Source of the DNA: Tulasnella sp. 424
Taxonomy: Eukaryota; Basidiomycota; Agaricomycetes; Cantharellales; Tulasnellaceae
Direction: 5' to 3'
NCBI GenBank assembly: GCA_019633425.1
Contig: WSUB01000105.1
Span: 62,001-126,000 of the forward strand
DNA: 64,000 nucleotides
The notes beneath the pieces were generated by a model. That model did no database searches, was not told the origin of the DNA, and saw only the letters and a program-made list of their open reading frames with translations. The position numbers and the translations under genes were made by a program. Below, in pieces: positions 24,101-37,225 of this stretch; positions within the stretch are counted from its first letter, which is position 1; the number at the start of each line of letters is the position of its first letter.

Positions 24101-25496
24101 TAGGCTTTCATAGATATGAACGAACTTTACCGATTCGTCATTTTTGCTCAGTTTTTCGAGGGACGATTCACCGGATTGGGACTTACCTCCGGGGCTATGC
24201 CTCGTTGCTTTTCGAACAATAGAACGTCTGATGGGTAGAGTTAACATTGGGTGCCAAGTTAGGTGTCTCACGATGGACGGTTTCAGCGCGAAACCGCCCA
24301 GCTGATTACGCGTGCAAACGATTTGTAACTCCGAACCATGAGAATATTAGAATTGATGACCTGCTGTCCACCTCGAAGGAGGGTAGTGCTGCCTGTCCTG
24401 CTCTAGTGGGTATGTACTAAAGATTAGTCATCCTCTTGTCCATAGCGGAGTCCGGGCAGGGTGAAAACCCGAACACCGGGATAAGAGTTCTCAAATAGAT
24501 TGTTCCAATGCTTAGATAATCTGCCTCCGTGCACGCAGATACGCATTCAAGGCTTTCATCCCATGTCTAAATCTCAGTGGCTGTCCAATGATCGTCGCCG
24601 TGGGTCTGGTGATCATATGTAAGCTGCGCCGCACAAGCCCCATTAGACGCAATACCTCGCGTCACACCTTCCCCTCGAGATCTTCCATCTTTCTGTATCG
24701 AAACCCCGTGTATCTTTCGTTTGTCGATCGAAGAAACGAAGCTATAGGTTATCTTATCCCTCGAAAAGCCCTCAAGGAGGAGCGAGGACGATACTTTGAG
24801 GGAGATAAGGCATGGAGCTGATCTGACGTCGTAGTTTGGCCGTTAGGTCATCACTTCTTCTAAGTCTGATTCGTTTGCTGCGGTTTGCCTTGAGGTGCGC
24901 ACGCAGTGACTCGAGGATACCGGTCCTCCGTCACGACCTTCTGCAAAACCACATGCTCTTTCCACGCCCGCAATTTAGCAGCGGAATGACGTCGGGCCGC
25001 GGCGTTTAGGGGTTGCCAACAGTAACAGCGGAACGTGCCGCAGCGCGGTACCGCGCTCCCCTGCGATAAATCGGAGTTTGAAAGCGCGCGGGAAACCTTC
25101 TCTACAGTGCGGGTCGTACTTTGGGAGCGGGCATCGTGACCACTCGGAGATGCCCGAGTCCAATACCTATGGGTCGGGCGCACCACTTGACTCGCGCCTC
25201 CCATTGAATCGAGCATCACCACCCCCGAAACGTGTTTCCTCTTGTGTTAGTAAGGACCAACGCGGCCGAAAGGAGTTTATCAAAACACATGTAACTGTTT
25301 GCAGCTGGGCTCTCGACTCTTAATCTTATCAGGAGACCGAGGGTGGTGCAGTGGCAACCGCTGCATATCGGACGGCGAAGGAGATTCTCGTGAACCCAAC
25401 GTCCGACAAACCCGATATGGTGAATTTGTTATGCTCGAAGCACGCAATATAGATTGAGCGGCGTTTCGACCAAGAATTGTTCCATGGAACAAACTT

Positions 25497-25528
25497 GGGG
25501 GGGGGGGGGGGAGGGGGAGGGGGAGGGG
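25497..25528 (+). repeat. Poly-G tract, potential G-quadruplex
   Basis: A 15-G run followed by G5, G5 and G4 runs separated by single A residues, on the same strand as the tract 1.4 kb upstream. Confidence 0.8.
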
Positions 25529-27040
25529 TCTAACTGGCATGTGAACAGCGACGGTGCGCTCATACTCGAACTGGCAGGTGCGAACTTTCTGGTTTGAAAG
25601 GTTTAGACGCCTTGTACGGCCTCGATGAAATGAAAGTATCTGTCTCTTTGGGATTAGCTTTACGTTGCTTATTTGGTTCTCCGCGATAATTTTTTTTTGG
25701 TCAGTTTCTACGTTCCAGCGCGATAGAAGGACGCGTCAGCGTCGCGCCATCCCAACATGAGGTTGACGACGTTCGGGTTCGCCGGTTCTGATGATGGCCT
25801 CGGTCAATAAGTGACGTTGGGTTGCTCGAAGACGCGCCACTACTCGCTCCCAGCTCCCAAGACATGCGTTCTCCTTAAGGCAACCACAGGACTATGGGGC
25901 GTTATATCATTACTCTGTGTTGACAAAGGTTAGGTCTGGGAAAAATAGGGCAGACACGTTGCGGTGCAGAGCGGTTTTTTTGCAGAACCAAGGAGAGCGA
26001 AAGGCGTAAATAACTCGTTGGCCTCGGTCCATATGGCTGCACTGGCAGTGAAAGGATGCAGCGTTATTCTTACTCCCAAAGATACGACGACGGAGCTCCG
26101 TTCATATTTCGATGCACTGGTGTTGCGAATATATGACATCCATTTCGTGCTAAAGGTTTAGGTAGTGATAAGATTTGGCCGGACGGAACTGAGTCTGGCA
26201 ATAGATAGAAACAAAATTAGGCGTGTGAAGTTCTATGGACTTACGTCAGCAAGCGACCATGTGAACACTCCAAAGCCTCTTCTTCGCAACGCACTGCCAC
26301 CCAATCAAATACCCCCCGAAACGCAAGGAAAATGCGTCACCGAGACGTGCCGATTCCCCTGTGGTTGCCTGCCGACTCTACCCTTGGTTGGGCGATGAGC
26401 GGGAAAGCTGTGGCTGTCTGTGCGGCGGAGGGACTGTCTGAATCGAGGCTTTCACGGAGAACCCGTTAATGGCCAAAAGCCCGCTATAGAGGATCGAAAA
26501 CGAGGCGATGTTGGTCGAAACACTTTAGGTTTCCGTTCCAACGGTGCCTTTATCTCCTATCAGGTTTTTGGAGAAAAAAATACCTCAGTCCACGTATCAC
26601 TCTGTCATTGGAGGGTGGGAAGTGAGATATGGCTTTGGCGCGGTGAATGCCACGCGACAATTACGGTCTCCTGTGCGTGCCAAAAGATATCAAAGCTAAC
26701 GGATCCCTTGCACAGCAATTATAGCTTCTATCGGCGACCCGGGTAATCCTCGCTACATCCGACCGAGAGCGATAGGAGTTCCCTTGCATCTAGCATCGAA
26801 TGTTATGGCCAGCTGTGCTTCCTGGTACCTTCCATATGCTACCCGCCGTCCTTCCAAGGTTCGGGCCGTCATAGCACGAAAACGGCAAAGGCCAGTAGAG
26901 CTGATGCCTCATGTTCTATCGTTCCCTTCCCCTGGACTCAGAAAAGGAAACCTTCGACAGACTCAAGATAGGCCCTGCAAAAAAGACCCTGGGGCTTCTT
27001 TCGATTCTCCCTTCCTCAAACACGAGCTCTGCCTCATCCA

Positions 27041-27047
27041 TATAAAG
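27041..27047 (+). promoter_or_regulatory. TATA box of the zinc-finger gene
   Basis: TATAAAG followed by ACCCC, in a C/T-rich leader. The paralogous gene at 31784 has a very similar CATATAAGGACCCC at the matching place. Confidence 0.5.
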
Positions 27048-27222
27048 ACCCCTCCTGCTGCGACCTGACCTTCCATCCCCGACCTCTGACTCCGAGAGTG
27101 TATGAACCCCTCCCCTCCGCTCTCATCATCTAAATCATAGTCCACTTTCACCACCACTCACCCTCCATCACCAACTCTCCTCCCCCCCAACGTCTACATT
27201 GTCCTTCGTGTGATTTCATAAC

Positions 27223-28913
27223 ATGCCCGCCTCAACCCTCTCATCATCCCACCGTACACATAGGCATTCAACAGCCGGCCACGCAACCTGCAAAGTCGGT
27301 CGATGCCCGTTCAATGGCACAAGGCCACAAGTGATCAAGCATGAAGTTCAGGAGCATCTTCTCAGGCAAGTTTGCTGACACGTCGCACTCTCCCCTGATC
27401 GACACGGCACTTACATACTTCACCTAAACAGGAGGTTTTTCTGTTGCGCCTGCGACAAGACCCTCTCCAGTGTGAGCATCTATCCATTTCAAAGGCTGTG
27501 CTTTCTTGTAGGGCTTGGGCAAAGACTAAATTCATCCCCTCCCCGTCTGTCATCCACCACAGTTCGAGTCTCTGAGAACGCACGCCAACAGCCAGTACGT
27601 ATTCTATCCACCTACGTTCTTGATGATCCACTCACAATTTCTTCTACAGGCACTTCAGAAACAGGTTGTTCAAGTGCGAGACGTGCGACACCGTGTATCT
27701 CGACCCAGCCCGCCTGGCAAAGTGCCGCAAGAGGCATCGCGGTCAGTTCCGCTGCCCAGAACCAGGCTGCATTTACCAGTGAGCTCTTGGCCGCTCGTGT
27801 CTCTCGACATGGGAACGACCTTACTAATCACCCCCTGGGGTTGACAGCAATGCGCGGAAGAACTCGGTGGTGCGTCACATGAAGACCCAACACCACCGCG
27901 TCGCAGAAGAAGACGACATCCCATTCGACAAGCACCTCAGCAGCGCTGAACCGCCTAAGATGCGGCGTGTTGGTTCTACGTCTGCTTCGTCGCCGTCAGC
28001 TTTGCCCGGGTCTGTAGAGTCGTTGTTGGGCATCCCCTCCCAGGGACCGTCCGACGATGAGCTCTTCCGGCTGTCCGAGGAGAAGCGTCGACTTGTGATG
28101 GAGCTTACTAGGAAGGAACACGCACAGTGGATGGGCGGCGACGAGGCGTTGAGGGCTGCGGTACCAGACTATCCTGTGTGGACTCAACGCGATCATCCCT
28201 ACGGACGCGCCCCCTCTCTGGAACCCGAGTCTTCCAAGAACGACCATGAATCAGACTCGTCGTCGTTGACGCCCGAGTTCGTCGTCTCCTCTCCGGAGCA
28301 GGTTGATGTATCGCATGTCCCGTCCAGCACCACCTTGAAGGCTTGGGCTCCACAGGCCTCGCCTGATATGACCACAGCCCCCTCATCGTCTGGACTACTC
28401 GTCCCTTCCAACGCCTTCTTCCTCCCAACGTCCAGCCCTCGCTCTTCGGTCTCGAACACCACCTCACCAGCATGGTTCGGCAGCGGCCACTCGTACTCCG
28501 ACTCGATGCTCGGGAACTTCAGCACCTCGACTCACCCCTTCCCCATCCCCTCACCCTCCTTGACTTCCGATGCATTCAACGTTCCCGCTCTGGAGAAATC
28601 CACCCTCTTCTCACCCAACACATCATCATCACCACTTTCATCACCTCAACCATGGCTCTCCCCAGTCACACCACATCAAGATAATTTCCTCACATCCGCA
28701 CTCTACGATAATAACGGCAGCGCGGGCTACGGTAGCCAATACTCGGACGATTCGTCGCTGTCCTCTCAAGATTCCCTTTTCCTCACCTCCCCCAACCCGA
28801 CATTTGGCTTCCTCGGCGTTAATCCTCAAGCGCACCACGTTCAAGACGTCAAGTCCGAATGTAGCAGCACCGCCTACTTCGCCGCGTGGTTGGAACCCGC
28901 CAGCGAGACCTGA
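27223..28913 (+). CDS. C2H2 zinc-finger transcription factor (longest local paralogue)
   Basis: Five exons (27223-27365, 27432-27471, 27563-27594, 27650-27778, 27848-28913) encode 469 residues. The first intron begins with GC in the context CAG|GCAAGT. Four finger-like units occupy the first 140 residues: CKVGRCPFNGTRPQVIKHEV then QEH; CCACDKTLSSFESLRTH then ANSQH; CETCDTVYLDPARLAKC then RKRH (C2CH type); and CPEPGCIYHNARKNSVVRH then MKTQH. The following 320 residues are Ser/Pro/Thr-rich, typical of an activation or regulatory region. Finger order and the intron inside the SQH turn match the paralogues at 31784 and 37226. It has an extra N-terminal finger and a much longer tail, so it may resemble the ancestor of the shorter copies. 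Likely a nuclear transcription factor; targets unknown. Confidence 0.82.
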
Positions 28914-31783
28914 ACGCCGCAAGGCGTATCTCGCTATTTTATGGTGCCAACGCCAGCTTTTTTAACGACCCCCATCCATTTTGTGATGACGACCCTTTCT
29001 TTCCCCTCTTCCCGCATCTCGATTCTCGTCTCGGGCTCCCAATTCCTCTCGTCGCGCCTCGGCTTCCGCTCGGCTCCTCCTATGCTCAAGCTCTTCCGCC
29101 TATCAGTCTCAGTCCCGGAATCGGTTTCCTTTCTCTCCTCCGTCTCGTCTTCGCCTCTCGGGAAATCTCGTTCGTCACAAAAAAAATTCAAAACCCCCTT
29201 TATTTTTGTAACACTACAACTTGAAGTCGAAAGGGATGGTCTGTCATGGTCCAGGGCGGCTCTGTGTCCTCGGCCCTGCCAGCCCATCTCGAAGTAGTCT
29301 GTCTTTTTCATCTTTTCTTTCTTTCTTTTTCAGATCTGGTCGAAAGGTTTTCTTCCTTCGTTTTATCCCTTGGATCAACCCACTACGCAAACGAACGGCC
29401 TCCAAGACGTTTTTGCCAGTGGGCAATCGGCGCCAGATTGACTTTTGGGCCTTGTATTTTTCCTTTTTATTTCCCTTTCACTCTTACTCGTCCTGTCGGG
29501 ACACTAAGGTGGGGGGCTTATTGGGGATCTCGGTCTGTCCGAATGGTCAGTTGCTTGGATGGGGCACTGATACAAGCTCGAGGACTGGGTTTTTACCCTA
29601 CTGTGGAATCAGATAATAATCATATTAGCGTTGTAGTATTAGCTAGAGTACCCTGTCTCCCTCCCTTGTTGTCCTTGTAGTCTTAGTCCAATCTCTGTTT
29701 TCTAGATCAAACGAAATGTATCATTTGTACGTTGAATACGATTTGAGGGAGTCCTCTGTGGTGTCCCGGGTCCCCGTTCCCAAAAATGTCAACTCTGAGA
29801 CCTCCCATCACCAACCACTTCCTTCCCCGCCTCGTTCCAGCTCACCTCACCCGCACGCCCCGATGAACTTGACTACCCCCCACAGCTTCCGATTTCTGAG
29901 AGAAATTCGAAAGCGAACTAGGCATCGCAATCGACCCAAAGAATCGGTAGCGCTCTCTCACTGCCCGATTAGACTTTAGGTCACTTGGGGGGGGGGGGGG
30001 GGGTTCTTCACCCGCGAAACCCACGCTTGACTAAATGGGTAGGTCTTTTGACTCATAGAAGAACCGACCTTTTTTTCTTTCTTTCTACGTTTCCTCATCG
30101 GCTAATTGTTCTAGACGACCAAACCCGCCCATCATCTCGATTCGGAAGTCTGCGGAAGGGCTCCTGGGTCGAAACGGGGTGAAGGGGGTACCTCTATCTA
30201 TCCTTGATGACCGTGGGTCAAGGGTCTTCGGCTGCACCCAGCGTCTGAGACAGTGTAGCAAGATTTGTCGTATGAGGTGGCTTTTCGCTCCTTTCTCAGG
30301 GTTCTCAGCCAAGCTTAGAGACACGCAGTTTGCTTTCGATCGCTTTAAAATGCCTAGACGACGCTCGTCGCCAAAGCCAAGCTATTAAAGACTTCAATCT
30401 CAGAAGCTCTGGCAATATAGCCAATTCACGCCACCGGACTAGACGGTGTCCGACTTTGGAGGATGAAACGCGTGCTCCGACCGTTGGAGCTGCGGGTTTT
30501 CCACTCTCCGACGGTCTGGCGCTGACCTACCTTCAACAGGTTCTGGAGTCGCTTCTGCGAGACCAGAAACTCTAGCGTTGATCGCTGTGAAGTAGAACCA
30601 TATTCAATCTAAGAAGATGGCTCGTGGATGGAAATATTGGACGTGATTCTGGGGCATGCCTTTGCCATCCCTCGTTGAAAGGTCTCCGGGCCCGGAATGC
30701 TGTCCTGCGGTGAATCGGATCCAAGCGACACAGATCGAGTTTCTATTTTCGAAGACGCCGAAATTTAAGGTCAAGCTAGGGCTCCAGACTGAGACCATCT
30801 GTCAGTCAGGGTTTGCGGGTGAGCATCGTCCGGCACTGTCCACCGTATCGTTCTCGGGTCTTGTTTTCCACTTTTTCAAGGGTAGAGGAAGCAAGTATCA
30901 TAGCAACGGTTTTGTGATTCTTTTGCTATCCACCGTGCTTATCCACGCGACACGAGGCACTATTATTTTACGTCTCGAAGTTGTCCGTACCGCGCCAGCC
31001 TGGCTAGGGGCCAAACAGCCCATACGAACGCCCTTAGTAAAAGCTTGTGCGCTTTTTTATGCCTCCGAGAGCTTTCAGCGTCGATCCACCTCGGATATTA
31101 CTGCAGACCGTAGTGAGGCCGTCCCCGATGGCAAGTTAAGGGTTGCCACACGTTCCTGCGCCAGCTTGAAACGACAGAAGCACGGTAGCCCCCTAGCTCT
31201 GTAGATCACGAACCACCTCACGACCAAATTTCCTACATCACAAGAGTCTAAGAGTCTCTTACCTCTTTCGATTTGACCGGATGTCCGCGTGGCTTTCTCT
31301 AAACCCCCGGGAGCTTGGTATATGCGAAGAATCCAGTGTCCAGGCTCCGTGCGGATATCCTATGCCAGATGAAGGAGCACGCGGTCATCCTTTTGTGTCA
31401 TCAGACGTAAATATATTTCAAAGCTATTCAGAACGAAGATTCTTTCCATCCAAAGGGTTTAGGTCGAACAAGGCGGCAATGTGTGGGCGTGGTTGTTATG
31501 GAATACTCTATCCGTTCTAATTGGAGCACAGCCTGAGCGAACCCCACTATTACTCTTACTACGCCATCTGATAATTGCGGACAAAGACATCATTCTCTAC
31601 TCGGATTGGCGGCACCAAGTTCAGCCATAAACGCATATAAGGACCCCGCTCAAGGGACATCCCAACCCAAATCGCTCCCCTCTGACTGCACCGTCACCCT
31701 CTCTTCGCTTCCACTTGTTGCGTTCTAGCTCTCCGACTCAGCGAAAACCTCCAGTCTCGCCCATAGCCCAGAAACATCTCACT
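28914..31783. other. Long 3' region, poly-G tract and gene-poor stretch
   Basis: The first ~750 bp are pyrimidine-rich and look like an untranslated trailer. The rest has open frames (one of 182 codons at 30656-31204) without recognisable domains or flanking exons. A TATAAGG at 31636-31642 near the right end is the likely TATA box of the next zinc-finger gene. Confidence 0.4.
29987..30003 (+). repeat. Poly-G tract
   Basis: An uninterrupted run of 17 G on the plus strand, third of its kind in a 6-kb interval. Confidence 0.85.
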
Positions 31784-32479
31784 ATGATCCAGTGCGACGA
31801 ATGTGGAAAACGTCTCTCGGTCAGCTCTCAATGGCTCAGTTTGACCTAAAAGTTCGGCATCTGATGTCTTCATCTTCTCCAGAATCGTGCTAGCCTTCGC
31901 GTGCATATCAACTCTCAGTGCGAAACGCCATTTTCTTTCGTCACGGGAGCCTTCATTCTGACATCCCCGCTTATGTCGCAGACATAGGCAAGACAAGTGG
32001 CACTTTTGCGAGTGCGGGAGACCCTTCCTCGACCCAGCTGGGCGTTCGAGATGTCGGTCTCGCCATGCAAGGTCTTATGGGTGTTCGGCCCCGGGTTGTG
32101 GCTATCGGTTAGTCTCGCTAGAGTACACCGATGGTATGCCCGTGCCGAACTGACCCATAGGGGCTAACCCTTCCCAAACAGAAATAGTCGAAAAGACTCT
32201 GTCACCCAGCATATCAAGCGCCGTCACCAGAGTTTCCTCGATCTGCAAGTTCTAACCCTCCCGCCAAACAATGGGGACTGGGAACCTACGTTTAACCCGC
32301 ATTTCGAATTCAACCCCGCTCCTCCGATACCGATTAATCATATGGACCTTCTACCCGCTGTTCCCGACTTCTCCCCACCACCATTGGACAGCGAAACAGC
32401 CTACCTGTATTCGTCCCAAGCTTCGACGTACTATCCAGAGACGTCAACGTCCCCCGAAGCTTGGGGCGTTTTTTGTTAA
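31784..32479 (+). CDS. Small C2H2/C2CH zinc-finger protein (local paralogue)
   Basis: Four exons (31784-31819, 31883-31917, 31982-32107, 32182-32479) encode 164 residues. Finger 1 is CDECGKRLS joined across an intron to NRASLRVHINSQH. Finger 2 is CECGRPFLDPAGRSRCRSRH (C-x1-C-x12-C-x3-H). Finger 3 is CSAPGCGYRNSRKDSVTQH then IKRRH. A Pro/Tyr/Ser-rich tail of about 85 residues follows. Exon lengths 36/35/126 equal those of the minus-strand copy at 17578-18046. Compared with the gene at 27223 it lacks the first finger and most of the tail. Probably DNA-binding; targets unknown. Confidence 0.78.
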
Positions 32480-33714
32480 CCATCTTGGTGCAACGACCTC
32501 TCGATGCCTTCCTCCAGCTTCCGTCCTTTGTATAATTATTTTCTCCTACCGCGAGCGCCAGCGGCCCTGGCGGACGGGGACCACATTCTTGTAGCCTAAC
32601 ATATGTAATATCCTCGTATTTCACTGTATACTAGTAATGGCGTATTAGAGTACCTTTTATGATGCGGCGAGTTCCTGACTCTGGGAAATATGAATCACGT
32701 GGGGCGTGGCGGAAGAATCGCAGAATACCATGTTTGTTGACCGGTGTTGACCTCTATCTCCCACCGCCCGCTATCACAACAGCCCACTCTACTATCGCCA
32801 TCGACATCCTTTTATGAAGCAAAGTATGCGACAGGATCATTCAAGAGGTGCGCATGACGTGTCGAATATGACGTGAGATTGACCTAAAGACCCCCTTTCT
32901 AGAACACAGGCCGCCTTCCATCCATCGTTATTTCGACTGACCCCTCTCAGTTGACTAACCGCTTACCGTCCACCATTTCTCTCATCCATCCCTCGACGGC
33001 GTCTCGCTATTAGTTTCGCAGTCTTCCAAACATGCCATATGTCTAGCTTTGGACGTCAATCCATATCCTCAAGCCCTGATCAACGACCGGTCAATTCACC
33101 TCCTCCCGCTCAATGGCAACAAGAAAATGGGCTTCATATAGTACTGGACCGAAGTACATGCATGGGGCCACCCCCGCGGACGACAGGGATACACTTGGGG
33201 TTCCCGTTGGCTCCTATCCCACCCCCGACCTCCCGCTGCCTACAACCAGCCAGCCATCGCGTCAGCGTCGACGGGCTCAATCCAATGACCATTAACCACC
33301 CTTCAGCTCCTTTCGGCTTTGCAGAAGGTGAGGTAATCTAGCGTTTATCCCGTATGCACTGACACATCCTTCTTGTTGTGAGCAGCTTGCTAGAGTGCTG
33401 TGCCTTGGCGTGACACCGTGACATATCTTGAGTACAAAAGGGACCCCTCCATTTCCAGTCCGTAGCGTTTCGCGGAGGAATATCACCCCATGCTACCCGT
33501 TCTCACCATCCAAACATCGATCGAGCACGCAACCATCGGCCTCATGTATACTGAAAACGTAGCCGCGTAATCATATCAAGAATCTAGAGCCCGAACAGAG
33601 CCTTTCGACGTCCTTAGACAGAAAAACCAGATCGACCGAGCGAGTCGTCAACCTGCAGGGCTTCCACCGATCCGCTTCGTCCACCCACTACATGGAAGAC
33701 GACCGAGCCGCGAA
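32480..33714. other. Intergenic stretch, no recognisable gene
   Basis: About 1.2 kb with only short frames; no domain recognised on either strand. Confidence 0.4.
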
Positions 33715-34208
33715 CTATTTTACCACCATGCGTGAGTACTCACAGCATCTGCTGGAGTTTGTGGGGCAGATTGTAATCCCAACTAATCTGCGTAGTTGGG
33801 ACGCGTAATTAGTTTCTGTCTGCACGGCCGCGAAGTACGAGTTGTCCTTGCATACGTTAACTTTTCGTGCTATACCAATGCACAAGCTTGTCGGCGTCTC
33901 GATTACTTATGCTCGCGCGACCTCAGCCGCACCGTTTGAGTAGACTTACCTGCTTGGGCTTCACTAGAAAGCGAGTTCGGAAGAGAGGCACGTAAGGCGA
34001 AGACATTGGTCGTTTGTTGGCGTCTCATGCTCGAGCGGGAAGGTCGAAGTAGTGAGCTAGTGACCGTGGCTATGGTGGGTGTCGGTTTAGACTTCTCGAA
34101 GGGGACGGAGGGAGAGGCACTAGTTCGGATTGAAACGCGACCAGGGAGCTGGAGGCGTTGAGATGCAGAAATATCGACCATGTCAAACAGTCCATGATAG
34201 AGCCACAT
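33715..34208 (-). CDS. Hypothetical protein, weak two-exon model
   Basis: On the minus strand, a Ser/Thr/Pro-rich exon (34208 or 34181 to 33950) ends at a strong donor (CAG|GTAAGT). An acceptor (TATAG) at 33870 joins it in phase to 33869-33715, which ends in TAG. The result is about 128-137 residues. An A/T-rich TATA-like stretch lies just upstream of the start on this strand. No family is recognised and base composition is only mildly coding-like, so this may be spurious. Confidence 0.25.
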
Positions 34209-37200
34209 TTAGGTGATATATATTATAAAAAGTTGACCATTATATAAATCTGCTCGAGTTAACGAGCAAGACTGGTGCGTCACTAAAGCGGACTAGTGAA
34301 TCTACGCATGCCGTGCATCCAAATTAGTCCTCAGTAAGCGTGCTGGCCGAGTTCAAAGGTATTCCGGCTGGAGGAATGGTAAAGGCATGAAGAGTGAAGG
34401 AAAGATGCTACTCTGCCCTCTCCTAGGAGATGTGGTGGTGGAGGTTTGCGAAACCGTACTTGCTCGCTTCACGATCACACGTACGAGCGTCAACCAACGT
34501 CCCGTCACCTCTTGAATGAGTAGCAGCGAGCACTCGTTGAGCTGTAAGGCATATATCTACTTCCTCCTTCGTATTAAACTCTGTCCGGGTAATGCTGCCC
34601 GCGAAACCTGGATGTGGCGTCCATTGCGTCACCGACAACGTTGACAACTCCTTGGCTGTCTTAATTCGAGGCGAAATTGAGGTCGGAGAAGCATAGGCCA
34701 GCGTAGGTAGGGGTATATCTGCAGAGCTGTTGGTGTCTCAGACCCCAGGACGGGGGAAGAATTTTCGGGCGACTCAGGAACCGAGACTAACCCCGTGCGG
34801 CCATTAATTCAGGCTAGCATGTCATTATGTGGGTGCGGCGAGCAGCACCCTGTCGATTTGATTTAGGAGTACCGCTTCGACTGCGAGAAGGGCTAGAAAA
34901 GGAAATTACCCGCTACATATCTCCGCGAGTTACGTCTCCGTGTTCATGAGATCGCTCTCGATTATTTGCATCGATGCGCGTTGGCTTATTTGTCTGGTAG
35001 CTCTTGTAAGCGAGGCGTCGGGGGCACTGTCCCGCTGCTCACCTTGACTCTGCCTGTAGTTTGCTCGCGTGGAGGATCGTGGGGCTTCTCCGGGACGTTG
35101 CTCTACAGAGATGGCACCTCTCAAACAGCGGCGACTGGGGCAGCTGGAACCCAAAAGAACAGCGGAGGGCCCCCAAGGCGAAGTGCCGAAGAGGGTGGTC
35201 AATGTTTGGCGTTCTGGACCGGTGGAGGGATTTGGCTTCGTTTTCTCAGACAGAACCTCAGACCTCGGTGACTTTCGGTCTAATAAGCGCTTACCATAGA
35301 TTAGTTTCGGTCTAAGCGGAAACAAATTCCGATGCTCTGATCGTCTAGAGTTTGATCCGCGCGTCCACTTCACCCTTTTGATCAACCTAGAGAAGGACCA
35401 TACGCCGACAGCCTTCCCTAACCATTTGCGCGAGTTTTATAATATTTTAGAAGTAGAGTAGTTGGTCTGGACCTGTTCGATTATGGCGCCCTGTAGAGAC
35501 CGCCTGTCTGTGTGACCGCGCAGGGGTACGTCAACCCCCGGACCCTTCCCGAGTCACCGGACCGAGGAATTTCCCAGCTATCGGAGCACGGTTTTATGTT
35601 CCAATATTTTTTCAAGCAACATAGTACGCGAAGATTCCTCCGTTTTCTAATCTTGGCGCTCTCCCTTGACTAGCAAGCACTCTCCCCTTCCCCTACCCTT
35701 GATATGATAGCGACACCTGTCCTTTGGGGAAGAACACGATACAAGACCGGCCCACGGTGAGCAAATATGCAATCCGCTCCGTCGGGTTCGATCTCCGATT
35801 TTGGGCATGGATCCCGTGGCGCAGGATGCGCCAGATCAGTCCCTCCCAGTTAGTTCTATCACTTTCCATTTCTTCCTTGTTCACAGATCCTATCTATGAA
35901 AACAGTAACGAAAGATCCAACAGTGCGGTAGCCCAAGGGAGGCGATATTTCTTGGACCAATCGACCTTTAGCTGCCAGTCATGTCCTCGTGTTGGATAAG
36001 CTGATTTTTTTTCCAAGAATGCTTTGCCTTTTCTATGACCTCCATTACCTGCATAATCATCTCGCCTAGAGGCTTTTTACGTCGGACAGCATCATTTCTA
36101 CTTCCGCCGCGTAGTCTCCTGAACGTTTATCCGCGAAAAAGCCTGCACTTTGTTCGATCACTTCGGCGAGGTCCGGGCGCTCGATACTGGTGGTATTACT
36201 TTGTATTTACTGCTCGAAGGCTGTGTTTAGGACGCCAAGCTACAGTTATGGTCGAATCGGAGACTCATAGCTTGAAGGTACTTAGCATTAGAGCGGAGGG
36301 CGAGGGGATATACTCTCACCGCGATGCGAAGGGAGGGGAAGGCACTAGGGGTGTAGCAGTAGGGTCGGGTTGCCATCGGCCATGCCGCGATGGAGTTCCC
36401 GATGTCTTTCACGACCCTCAGGACGTGTCGGCAATCTTATGACAGGGCTCCGCACAACGAAGCTTCTAGGATTTGACCCCGAGGGACCCGTTTTCAGCAG
36501 CCGAAGGTACGATATTACTCATGCGTGACCCTCAACATGTGGAGTGTCACCGAGTGGCATCTCGACACGATACGCTTAGATCATCTCGATAGAAACATTT
36601 GACCGGATGGCCGTGCAACACAAGGCAACTCCATGATCTCCGACCACTATGTGACAGTTAGAGACCGCTTATGAGCGACCGGCGGACGTAACTCGCAGAC
36701 GTCTGGATGGTTCTGTCAACTTGACAAATAATAAAGTAACCGTTTTCCTTTCCCGAAGTCGGAAGGTTATGCCCTCACCTGAAGGACCAGATGAGGCCGG
36801 GATTCAACGAGCTTTTGTCGGGCTTCACTTGACCCTCCGTGCTCCGCCGTCCATGAATCCAGGGGGTTGACGGATGCGCTATTATCAAGCTACTGTTTAT
36901 CGTTTACGGCACTGAGATTATCTGGATCGGCGTTTTACTATGGATACAGGGTCCTCCTAATTAGGTTGGAGCAGCACTAGTGCCTGGCCGTTTTGCCACC
37001 AGGTCGCCGACGGTCAAGACGGTACGCCAGCTTGAATCAAAAAAAGGAAGTATTGTAGATTTTGTCTTTCGTTGGATATGGCATGTGTCTAGGAAGAACC
37101 CGTCACCCTCGCAGTATTTAATCCCCTGTATTCCATAGCAAAATTCTCAGTGCATCGGGCATCGATCCCTCAGCCTCACTCTCATCTTCTATCCCGCGCT

Positions 37201-37225
37201 TTGTGTCTACGTTGTGGATTTATCG
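34209..37225. other. Gene-poor stretch
   Basis: About 3 kb without a gene I recognise. The right end has a TATA-like TATTTAA at 37115-37121, about 105 bp before the next zinc-finger start. Confidence 0.4.

Larger units (their letters stand above)
23061..27222. other. Gene-poor stretch with two poly-G tracts and the promoter of the next gene
   Basis: About 4.2 kb without a recognisable gene. It contains the G-rich tracts annotated separately and, at its right end, a TATAAAG at 27041-27047, about 180 bp before the zinc-finger start. Confidence 0.4.

Noticed and set aside
25335..25420. tRNA-like stretch with a good A-box (TGGTGCAGTGG)
   Set aside because: No matching B-box and no foldable acceptor or T arm could be found at the right distance.
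28886..29680. Several overlapping plus- and minus-strand frames after the long zinc-finger gene
   Set aside because: They arise from pyrimidine-rich sequence that lacks stops in several frames; a 3' untranslated region explains it better.
30656..31204. 182-codon open frame starting with ATG
   Set aside because: Composition looks random, no domain or signal is visible and no flanking exons or promoter support it.
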